A stretch of 64,000 nucleotides of DNA, taken from NCBI RefSeq assembly GCF_005239225.2, contig NC_133288.1:20714169-20778168 (forward strand), written 5' to 3'. The notes under the pieces were generated by a model. It did no database searches, was not told the DNA's origin, and saw only the letters and a program-made list of their open reading frames with translations. This DNA is from Populus alba (lineage: Eukaryota > Streptophyta > Magnoliopsida > Malpighiales > Salicaceae). Both the position numbers and the translations under genes were made by a program. Below, piece by piece: positions 12,657 through 22,168 of the stretch (its first letter is position 1; the number at the start of each line of letters is the position of its first letter).

Positions 12657-14723
12657 CAGCCAAGTCTATAGTTCAAATTACTGGTTTATTTTTATTATCA
12701 TTTGATTGAATAAAAAAATATTTAATAAATAAATATAGTAAAAATAACTGGATAAATATCTTATCTAACAAGATTAAATATTTTGATTCACCCTTCTATA
12801 TTAAAAAAATTATGCATGTATATTTTTTACATAAAAAATATATCTAACGTGAGACAAAACAACGGTAAAAATGGCTATTGCTTCCTTAATTGGTGTTATG
12901 CTTTACAAGAATGATAAAGAGATGTATAATTTTGTATTTATTTCAATTTTAAACTAACCAACCATTGAACTTAATCATCTATGAGTTGTTCATATATGAT
13001 TATTTCAATTTTTTTTATAGCAATGACAAGACAGAAGTTGGTTTCAAGTGGCAGATAAAATGTAAAAAATCCCCATCCTGGAACTGTGCAACAAAGTGTC
13101 CAAGAACCTAAAAACTAAAGAAAAAATAATACATTTAAAAAAACAATAATCTTAATTGGTGTTGATTAGTATTTTAAAAACCATAATAAGAAGAACACAC
13201 TTGGTCAAGCCGCATTGGATATTATTAATCAAATCCCATTTTCTTCGAGCCCATGGCCGTGACCTCGAGAGAAATGCAGAAGTGTATACTATAAGTTAGA
13301 GCCATTATAGTCAAGCACCGTGTAACATCTTCCACACTTCAGCCCCCAACATTGGACAATTGAACACAAACAAAAAGAAAAAAGTGAAAGAAAAAAGAAA
13401 ATGTTATTTTACATAAATTCCTCTACTTGCACTTAACAAAGTGATGATCATATTATTCGAAAGGTATCCCATCAATTAATTAAATGGATAATAATTGGTT
13501 GATTGTGAGTTCAAGAGAGCTATGTCTCAAGAAAGCTACTTGAGAGCCAAAAAAGTGAAGGCAAGAAACAAGAACTCCACTTCCCTTACACACGACCACT
13601 AAATTTAATTGATTATTTAAAGAAAAAGAAAAAGAAAAGAAGAAGCTATGTGCTCTCTCTTCTTTTCAATGGCCTCTCTTCTAAAGGGGAGGAGGGCATG
13701 CTGACTATGATGGAGCCATGACCACCACTTATTCCTCCTGCTATTAGTTTTGTCTCTTTAAAAATAGTGTAAAAAGAGGTGTTTGTGATGGTCACTTTTT
13801 AAAATATTTTTTAATTAAAAAATAATATTTTTTTATTTTTTTTAATTTATTTTTAATACCAGTACAAATGGAGATCAAATACCCTCCAAAATGATTTAAA
13901 GAATTGGTGGCAGACAAAATTCTATGTGAAGTGTTGTAATTTCCAAGTATATATGGCACTAATATTTGGGAATTAGATAGTGGGATGTAGCTAAATTTAA
14001 AATTATTTTTTACGATAATTTAAATTTTAGAAATGTTAATTATTCAAGCAAGGGTCTACCCTCAAAAAAAAAAAAAACAAAAAAAAAAAAAGGAAAGGTA
14101 CAGAGGGGGAACATTCACCAAGAAAATCAAGATGGCTCGAATTTTTTTTTCATCAAAATTTTCGTAAGTGTATAGAAATAAAGTGGACCACCTGACTTAT
14201 GGTACGATTGATTTGCTGTAAAGCAATTTTCATTCACACGACAGCAAGACAAATGTCTATGATGTGTCAATTTACTAAAAAAAAATACACACATTAAAAA
14301 AAATGTGGTTTTTTTAAATTGTTCCTAAAAAAAATATTAAATAAAATATTTTTTAGATATTATTTTATAATTTTAATGTATTGATATTAAAAAAAAATTT
14401 AAATTATTTTTAATATATTTTAACAAACCAATTAGGTTATTAATTAATTTGAATTTTAAACCAAATTAAGTTTTATATTAAATTGAGTTAGAGTTTATCT
14501 CATATCATTTGGTCAACTATATTAAAATATATTTTAATTTTTTATATTTTAAAAAATTTAAAATAATTAAAATAATATTATATTTAAATTAATTTGAATC
14601 TTTCCATGAACACCAAAACTAATTTAATAACTTTACTTGTTATACACGCATGCACATGTATAATAAGCAACAGTGAGGGTTTTGTTTTAACGGTGAGGGA
14701 TCGTTTTTCATATTTATGTTAGA

Positions 14724-14751
14724 TTTATTATTATTATTATTATTATTATTA
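14724..14751. repeat. (TTA)n microsatellite
   Basis: Roughly nine uninterrupted TTA units in non-coding DNA. Confidence 0.9.
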
Positions 14752-15932
14752 TATGGCTTTGAATAGTACCAATTACCAAAGCTATTATTAAAAGATGAAA
14801 CAGACCCAAAGTGTTGACCTATGAGAATTTGCACGCACGTGCAACCTTAGCCGGTTGATTGTAGCGGAAGAAGATGTCATTACATGTAACGTAACTGCCT
14901 TTTCATTTGCGGGAAAAAAAAAAAAAAAAAAAAAAAAACCATGTTCTGTTATTTATATTGGCCACAATTTTCTAACCATATCATATCACAAATGTGTATT
15001 TTGGGTTTCGGGTTGGTTGCAATTAGAAATGCTTTTATTTTAACCATAATTTTTAAATTTATTTATCATGAAGAATATTTATAGAGTCTAAATCCATCTC
15101 AAATTATAGTAAAAACTTAAATACAAGAAAAAATATAAATTTATAATTTTTTTAAAAATTTATTTTGTTATATTAACTATAAAAACTAACATAATATCAA
15201 ACATACATTAAAATATTATTTGATGATGCAACCAATCAAGAGGTTAGCCATACATGCATTTAATGTATATTTGACGTTCTATTAGCTTTTGCAGCGTGAT
15301 TTTTAAAAAAATAAACAGGTTTTAAAATAATATTTTTTTTGTGGTTTTTTAAATAAATAGATTTTAAAAAAAATATGTTTGATTAAAATTATCAAGAGTT
15401 AAGTTTTTAAATGCAAAATAAATTAACATTATTTTAGCTACATCTAATCAATTTTTTTAATATAATTAGATAAAAAAAAGCTACAAAGATTTAAAACACA
15501 ATTATATATAAAAATAGTGTAAAAGACAATTTATTTGAGTAATCAAAATTTTGTTTTATTAGATATAAAATAAGAACTACCACACAAGTGTCTTATTAGC
15601 TTCAAGCAAAGTTGATCTATAAACAGTTTGTTCGGCTATTGGGCTTAAGATATAAGAATGATCGAGTATGATAAGTGACGGCCTATGCAAGGCCCTCCTA
15701 GTTAGTTTAAAATGGGTCTCAAAGTAGGAGAAATTAGAAAATGTGCGAAACTAGTTTCCGAGGTTGCTCAAGCTATTATCCATAAACAGTTTGTTCGGCT
15801 TCTTCAAAACATGAAGGAAAATAATAAAGGAAAAGAAGAGATCGTTTTGTGGTGGTTAAGTTCGAAGGTGGATCATTGTTCTTGACTCGGCCTGTGCTGA
15901 GAATAAAAGAGAACCACAACCCTTGAAAACAA

Positions 15933-16105
15933 GTGTAGCTCAACTGACTAAGAGGTTTGCTCCCTCTGTGGTCTCAGGTTCGAGCCCTAGGTTGCTCATA
16001 TGATGGTCACTGAAGGTTTACATGGTCGTTAACTTCAGGGCCCGTGGGATTAGTCGAGGTGCGCGCAAGCTGGCCCGGACACCCACGTTAAACTAAAAAA
16101 AAAAA
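15933..16105 (+). mobile_element. tRNA-derived SINE, well preserved copy
   Basis: The head is tRNA-like, with box A at about 15936 (TAGCTCAACTGACTAAGAG) and box B at 15977-15987 (GGTTCGAGCCC), spaced as in pol III internal promoters. A tRNA-unrelated body follows (GGGCCCGTGGGATTAGTCGA, GTGCGCGCAAGCTGGCCC) and the element ends in ACGTTAAACT plus an A-tail. This is the classic layout of a plant SINE. CpG sites are retained, so this copy is the youngest of the three here. The exact family name is not assigned. Confidence 0.85.
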
Positions 16106-16303
16106 TAGCTCAAATAATTATTATAATAAAAATATGAGGTGCAGATCAACTAATTAAGCTTTAGGTTTACTTTTTATAAATTATCAATTCGAGTTTTTAA
16201 AATTTTAAAATCACTAAAGGTTTATATGATCATTAACTTTAGAGCCCGTGTAATTAGTTAATGTGTGCACAAGCTGATTTGAACATCTATATTAATTAAA
16301 AAA
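16106..16303 (+). mobile_element. tRNA-derived SINE, decayed copy 2
   Basis: It follows copy 1 directly. The body aligns with copy 1 (AGAGCCCGTGTAATTAGTTA then GTGTGCACAAGCTGATTTG), and a box B remnant CAATTCGAG lies near 16186. Nearly all CpG and many C positions have become T or A, as expected from decay of methylated DNA. The 5' end near 16106-16140 is uncertain. Confidence 0.75.
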
Positions 16304-16324
16304 ATAATTTAGCAATAATAACAA

Positions 16325-16501
16325 CCCTAGAAATAGTTCAACTAGTTAGGTCTTAATTTGTTTCTCAATAATCACGAGTTCAAGTTCTCTCAGGGTCATT
16401 GGAAGCTTACATAATTATTAATTTTAGAACCCGTGAAATTAATTAAGGCATGTGCAAACTGGCCTAGATAACTATATTAATAATAATAATAAAAAAAAAA
16501 A
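16325..16501 (+). mobile_element. tRNA-derived SINE, decayed copy 3
   Basis: The head is ATAGTTCAACTAGTTAGGTC, a box B relic CACGAGTTCAAG follows, and the body reads AGAACCCGTGAAATTAATTA then GTGCAAACTGGCCTAGATAA, ending in an AAT/A-rich tail. It has the same order as copies 1 and 2 and is also decayed at CpG sites. Confidence 0.75.
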
Positions 16502-16816
16502 GTGTAGCATGCTCCCAAGAGAAAACAAGTGCAGGATTCAGACAGGCATCGGGTGGCTCAGAGGGGATTGGGGATTGTCACAGGCAAATGGTTTCCGGTT
16601 CTATTTGGAAGAGTTATGGATTTAGTCCCTGTCAGTCCATGAATGTTCAAGAGAATAGCCCCTAACTGAAATAAACCAAGGAACCACAATGCTGCAACTC
16701 TTGAGAAAAACAGGATTTAAATTCTCAAAATTGCCTCTATAATTATGCAGATCTAAAATTAACTTCTGATTGACAACATTTATTTTTTTTATTACACAAC
16801 GTTACTGCAACATTAA

Positions 16817-19800
16817 TTATTTGAAAATGCTTTCATTATTGGTACCAGGCAAACCTTTAAGCACATCTCTGAGAGCATAGTAATGGCTATCACATTTATG
16901 GTCGGAAATGATGTTGCCGGGGAGGACTATCCTCTGGAAATGTTCACCTGGATGCCTCTTCCAGAGCGTGAAAAGCTCCATGCCTCTGTCACTGATAGTG
17001 TGAGCATCAGTGTTGATGTCCCTCTTTAGATAGTAAACGCTCCCAGGAACAAACAACTCCTCCGGCAATGCATTGGCATTTCGTTCCTTTTCAGGGATAA
17101 CAGCATTTTCTGTAGTAGCTTTGGAAGTTGAAGGGGCTGCAGGGATAGCGTGGGATTCTCTTGTGATGGAACCATCTGTCGAAAAGAGAAGCAAAAGTCA
17201 GCAACTTTATAGGGAGGGAGGCGAGAATAAAGTGTATGCGATCATGAAATTATCTCAATTGTTATGGATTAAAATATTCTTGTAGCTAAAGGGATGACAA
17301 GAGGAGCTCATTCATGTGTTCTTTCACATGGGTTCTAAAATTAAAATGAGCTCCAGAAGAATAGACAGGCTGTTCTACATGGCTTCTCCAACATTGTTAC
17401 GTTCCATAAGACTACTACTATCAACTGCAGTGGGACACATGTGAGACAGATTAAACAAAAACCGCCAAATATAAACAAAGTTCTGAAAAAAAACAACCAG
17501 CCTAGGCATCATTCTGAAATCTTGGTTCGAAATAAATCTCTGTTGAAGAATTTGAATTTATCATGGAATGTTAGTTTGTACAATAAGAAGATAATGCCAA
17601 GGAAAGGAAACTTAGAAGGTCTTTTCATCTAATATTGATTTTGGCAGTTTCATGCTTTTCTCTTATCAAGTGACCTTCCTCCTCCACCTGCATACTTTTC
17701 TTCAAAACCTTCTGCATTATTCTGAAACTGTCGCAACTTCTCAAGAAATCCACCCTTACTTCTATATGTGCCTCTCTAAAAAACCCTTATTTTTTGTCAA
17801 ATAGCAACATAAATTCCCAAATTCAGCTAATTCAGTGCCTCTGGGTACTACAAATGATCACAGCACCCAGGCAGCCTCCAAACCCTCTTTTCTCGCTTTA
17901 TTCAACTCCAAAATATTTCTGCACCGCTTAATCATTACCAATCCTCAATAACAACATAATTTTCTGCTCTTGGCATCAAATAAACCAATCAAAGAGCATT
18001 CCAAACACCTAACCAACAGCTGACAGAAATTCTCGTGTCCAGTTTCCAGGCCAAACAGACAAAAAAAAAAAAAAAAAAAAACTAAAATTGAACCCTAAAA
18101 AATCTATAAAACACCAACAACTTCTTGGTTCAGTGATACGGGCCTTCAATATCCTCACTCAGTGATTGGGTTTAAGTCTTACCGCCAAGTGTTAGAACCC
18201 AACTCCATGGAAAAACTCTGAGCTTCAGTCATAACATAGGTGCAGTGATGGGCCCCCTCTAGATGTGACTGTATACTGTGGGGCAATGTGCTTTGTTGGA
18301 AGTCCAGGTAGTCTATCTGCATCCCCATTTTTGCCCACAAAGAAATCTACATGCCTCTATACCATTCTTTTAAAGTTTTACTAAATGCTAAATTCCCCAA
18401 ATTCAAGCTTGCAACAAATAGACAATGCGAACTCCTAAAACTCTGCCTAGTGTAAGAAAGATTACCAGATCATTTGATACCAATCTTAAAAATACAATTG
18501 ATATCCTTCAAGAGACAAAGGTTTTCCCAACAGTCCAGAGTTAGGACAGAGCAGGATGGTCTTACCAGGAGAATTTTTATTGCTACCAAATTTAGCATAA
18601 TCAGCAAGTTTCTGAGCTACATCCTGAATAGAAGTGACAACCTGCTTTGCATTTGTGACCAAACCTATCACACTCTTCCAGTCCTCCTTCTCAACCACAC
18701 TCATCCTGTACAAAAAGCAAAGAATAAAGTGGATGCAAAATTGTTAACAGAAAGGAACTTCAATTACTTAAAAGAAAACTACATGAATCAAGTAATATTG
18801 CTAAAAACAATATGTTCATAGACTTGCGATATTCATCTAAATTGGTACCTATGAACTCATTTAATGCTCAGATTTTAGGAAGATCATTAAAAGAAACTAC
18901 AGATGAACAAATGAAATGCAACTGACAGAGTGGACAAACTTCAACCTCCCAAGGACCCCATTCCTTATGCATGTAACTTGGTAACAATTTTGGATCCCCA
19001 CTATAGCCAATAATTGACAACCCTCACTTCTCTTTGTTGTGTCAAAATTCTCATATGGTGTAGACTAAATTACAAATCAAGGGAATTTTTTTCCTTTTTC
19101 GAAATGATATGCTGCCAATTCAGGTTCTGTGCAGTTCTGCAAATCAACAATCCATACATGAGAAAGATCATAAAAGTAGATTCTAGAAACTAGTTTCCCA
19201 ACCCATCCCAAATATCCCCACAATAAGATTACACCTATTCTTTCATCATAAAATTGACAAGAAATGCAAAGATAGTTCAGACAGCAGGGATGTATACGAA
19301 TCATCATTTCATCTAACCTGAAGAGAGTAGTGATGGGATTTACTTATGCATTCAAAATTCCTAAGATGTTCCCAAAGTCAACAATCTTAATTTCCAATTT
19401 TTGAACCCTAAATAATTGAATTCTGAAAGCTCACAACTCCCATAACTAAGCAAATGGACGTGCACTTTCTACACACTTGCATGATGAGTCCAGTTGATTT
19501 CTATTCCTTCTAATTGATACTCTAAGCTAGTCCATAGAGTGCATGTATCTACTGCATTTTTTCCCTTCAAGTTGTCAGCATAAGCATACTTACCAATCAG
19601 TTTGAAGAATTTCATTTCTCAGTCTTTCCAGAGAAGCTGCACTTAATCTAGGTATGATGTCATCCTGCAAAAAAAGGAAATTGAGAAACACTAACAAATG
19701 AAAATAAGAGACAACATTAAAATCAAGGAGCAGGAAAATGAAAGATCCTTTATCCTTTTTTCTAGGAAGGGAAAAGGCTTCGCGTGAAGAACACAAATGA

Positions 19801-21153
19801 CAGAGAATCAAGTGCATCAGCCCACCTTCATTACTACGTTTATAACAAAATCAGAGCAACTTTCAGCAAGTTCTTTGGAGACACAGGGTGGACTTGCATA
19901 GCCAACAGCAGTAACAATGTGAGGGCTAAAACCAAGTTCCTTAGGTGACTTTTTACGGAGCATGATTGCTAGCAAAGAAGCTGTTGCAGCTCCAAGAGAA
20001 TGTCCCACCAACCTTAATCTAAATCCCTGTAGATCAATTAGTTTCACCATGACAGCTTTCTTAATGGGAAAAAAAAAAACAAGAGAAAGAAACCTGATGT
20101 AACAGTAAATTGCCCCCTAGAAAAGGGAAGGAAAGAGTTAACTTTTCACCACCTCGTATTTCTCTAAGCATTTCCTTATGGTTCCCATCTCATGACTAAG
20201 AAACCAACGAGCAGCTTCAGTTGTGCCGAAGTGGGTTGAATAGCCTTCAAATGTGACTTCTCCATCACTCGAGGAAACAATATCAGTGATAAGGTCATAG
20301 ACAGTATGAGTTCCACGAATTCCAAGAATTACTAGTTTCTTTCTAGGATCAATGGCAATGTAATATCCAGGCCTCATGACACTAGAACTTTTTACAAACT
20401 TAAGAACATTGTTTTCACGGATCATGCTATTCCTTACAAGTCCAGATGGACAATCCTTATAACAACCTTTTGCTAGCTCAACATGATAGATAAGATCATG
20501 TACCTATATCACAAAAAAATGACTGACATAAGTACAAGAAAGAACAATACGTTTAACATCAAGCACACAAAATAGATTCCTCGGCAACAAAGGTTTTAGA
20601 AATTACTATCGACTCCGAAGAAACTTCAACTCCCTTAACATCCTCAAAAATATTTAATGACGCCTGACGCAGATAAATTAGATACAATCCTATCGTGAGA
20701 TCACTCAAACTCCAACCTTCAATGGGAATCTTGCTCCGCTGAATGCTAGCAATTATTTCCGAAACCGATCGAGTACTCGCTGGAATTTTATTTCCAACCC
20801 CATTCCCTACAAAAACCAAAATTAAAAAAAAAAAAAATCAATGACCCTCAACTCCCACTATCTACATCAATTTTTTTTTCTTAAAAAAAAACTTTATTCC
20901 TATTATTATTACAACAGAAAATCATATCTAAATTAAAGTGCTAATTAACTAACAGACCTGTAGAGAGAGCCCACCTGCATAACTGGAGAGCAGGTTCAAG
21001 AGCTTTAGTAAGCCAAGCAAGCTCTATTTTCCCCTTATTATCACTCAAATCGTCATCACCAGAGCTGTAATTGCTAAGTTCACCTCCAGATTTATTATTA
21101 GTCTTTGAAGAAGAAGGAGAAGATACTTGAGCTGATTTTTCTGATTTTGACAT
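16817..21153 (-). CDS. Class 3 lipase, diacylglycerol-lipase-like
   Basis: An alpha/beta-hydrolase predicted to cleave acylglycerols. Seven exons, read on the minus strand: 21153-20958, 20806-20607, 20503-20153, 20026-19826, 19664-19594, 18705-18566 and 17175-16817; 505 residues. The nucleophile elbow is GHSLGA (Ser near 259) at the start of exon 4, the likely catalytic Asp is in DDIIPRLS (exon 5), and the likely His is in IISDH near residue 480, so the triad looks complete. PRKKLVILGIRGTHTVYD is the strand and oxyanion region typical of the family. The first ATG in frame is at 21153; the frame stays open to a stop at 21427-21429 without another ATG. I recall closest similarity to Arabidopsis AT2G42450. 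Older annotations call relatives calmodulin-binding heat-shock protein. The gene faces away from the snoRNA pair across a possibly shared promoter region. Confidence 0.9.
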
Positions 21154-21638
21154 TTCTGATTGGCTCCTGTTTATAACACCATACAGAAACTTCCTGCATG
21201 TTTGTTGCCTTCTCAATATATTATTGCTACAGTCTGTCGATAGACAAAAAAAATTGTTAAATTTCAGTAATTCGAAAAAAATAGGGAGACGGGGTTCAGT
21301 TGTAACGTACACATGTCGTGGGAAAGGCGTTTTAGGTATCGGTTTGCCATTCTTGCGGCGGCGGCGGTCAGGGCATGATAGAGGCAGCTTGATTGTGACA
21401 AGAGGCACGTTCTTAGCTGAAGATCGCTAACTATGTGACGGCGAAAGCTCGATTTGGATATAACTAAGCAAGCGGTAAGGAAGCAGCTGGAGGAGACGTG
21501 GAAGATGTACGGAAGCTAGCGTGTTCAGTTTTTGAAGAGAGATGGTTGGTTTTGCTATTATGATACAGATAGGAGGGTGTTATGGTCACTAAGAAATTAA
21601 TCAGATGGACTTGGTTACTGTGGGTCTTCGAGTGCTTA

Positions 21639-21651
21639 TGGGCTGTGGGCT
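21639..21651 (+). promoter_or_regulatory. Tandem Site II elements
   Basis: Two TGGGCT motifs at 21639-21644 and 21646-21651. Site II (TGGGCY) elements together with a telo box mark promoters of plant ribosomal-protein and snoRNA genes. They lie about 280 bases before the first snoRNA and about 490 bases before the divergent lipase ATG, so either or both could be served. Confidence 0.65.
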
Positions 21652-21707
21652 TCACCTTCGATTGACGGACTAAAATGACAGCCTGGCAGACCCTGATCTC
21701 TCCTCTC

Positions 21708-21713
21708 TATAAA
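21708..21713 (+). promoter_or_regulatory. TATA box of the snoRNA transcription unit
   Basis: TATAAA inside CTCTATAAATGAC, about 57 bases after the Site II pair, facing the two snoRNAs. Position and strand fit a pol II promoter for the cluster. Confidence 0.55.
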
Positions 21714-21721
21714 TGACTATC

Positions 21722-21738
21722 TTTAGGGTTTAGGGTTT
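21722..21738 (-). promoter_or_regulatory. Telo box, two units
   Basis: TTTAGGGTTTAGGGTTT on the plus strand is AAACCCTAAACCCTAAA on the minus strand, the plant telo-box motif. It lies just after the TATA box and near the expected transcription start of the snoRNA unit. Confidence 0.7.
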
Positions 21739-21918
21739 GCTTCAATACACAACCCTCTTCCACATTATAAATTCTCGCCGCTTTCCGTCTCACCCTTGCT
21801 CAACAACAGAATTCACCTTCCCTACAGTGTTCTTGACACTGTAATCACAATTTGATGAAGTAAATAGGAATGCAATAGAATTTTTTATTTTATTTATTTT
21901 TCGTATGATTTGGTGGAG

Positions 21919-22011
21919 GAGAATGAGGTGATGATTATGATATGTTTCCCTATTGGTTTGATTGCCGTGATGATGGCGTCGACTTTGTATTAGCTCTATC
22001 TGATCATTCTC
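21919..22011 (+). ncRNA. Box C/D snoRNA with two rRNA guides, copy 1
   Basis: A 93-nt unit closed by a perfect 8-bp terminal stem (GAGAATGA 21919-21926, TCATTCTC 22004-22011). Box C GTGATGA is at 21928-21934, box D CTGA at 22000-22003, a perfect internal C' GTGATGA at 21967-21973 and a D'-like TTGA at 21958-21961. The guide before D, GTATTAGCTCTA, is complementary for 12 bases to the conserved 18S rRNA segment UAGAGCUAAUAC, aiming 2'-O-methylation at the A of CUAGAGC by the five-base rule. The guide before D', TTCCCTATTGGT, is complementary to ACCAAUAGGGAA, which I recall in 25S rRNA just before GUGAGCUGGG. rRNA sequences are from memory. Confidence 0.88.
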
Positions 22012-22079
22012 TTCCACATCTCTGCTTTATATCAATTAATTTTTTTATTTTATTTTAGATTCTATAATGGGGTTCTTAA

Positions 22080-22168
22080 GAGAATGAAATGATGATTATT
22101 TGTTTCCCTATTGGTTTGATCTTGCCGCCATGATGGCATCATTGTATTAGCTCTATCTGATCATTCTC
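22080..22168 (+). ncRNA. Box C/D snoRNA with two rRNA guides, copy 2
   Basis: An 89-nt paralogue of the snoRNA ending at 22011, 68 bases downstream on the same strand. It has the same 8-bp terminal stem (22080-22087 with 22161-22168), box C ATGATGA 22089-22095, D'-like TTGA 22116-22119, an imperfect C' ATGATGG near 22130 and box D CTGA 22157-22160. Both guides are identical to copy 1 while the spacer between them has changed (GATTGCCGTG versus GATCTTGCCGCC), a pattern that indicates selection on the guides. Plant snoRNAs often form such clusters, transcribed as one precursor and cut out by endonucleases. Confidence 0.88.

Larger units (their letters stand above)
7803..15932. other. Long AT-rich intergenic region with simple repeats and decayed dispersed repeats
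   Basis: About 8 kb without a supported protein gene. It holds microsatellites (GAA/GAG/GAC near 9110-9159, TA at 9874-9909, TTA at 14724-14751), A and T runs, a dispersed repeat at about 10325-10612, a near-perfect hairpin at 12584-12656, and several AT-rich short-element relics (around 13790-13865, 14300-14430 and 15290-15400). Open frames seen here are random or microsatellite-derived. Confidence 0.6.

Noticed and set aside
18061..18320. A-rich tract and following unique-looking segment in the lipase gene's last intron, considered as a SINE
   Set aside because: No box A or box B and no similarity to the SINE body at 15.9 kb.
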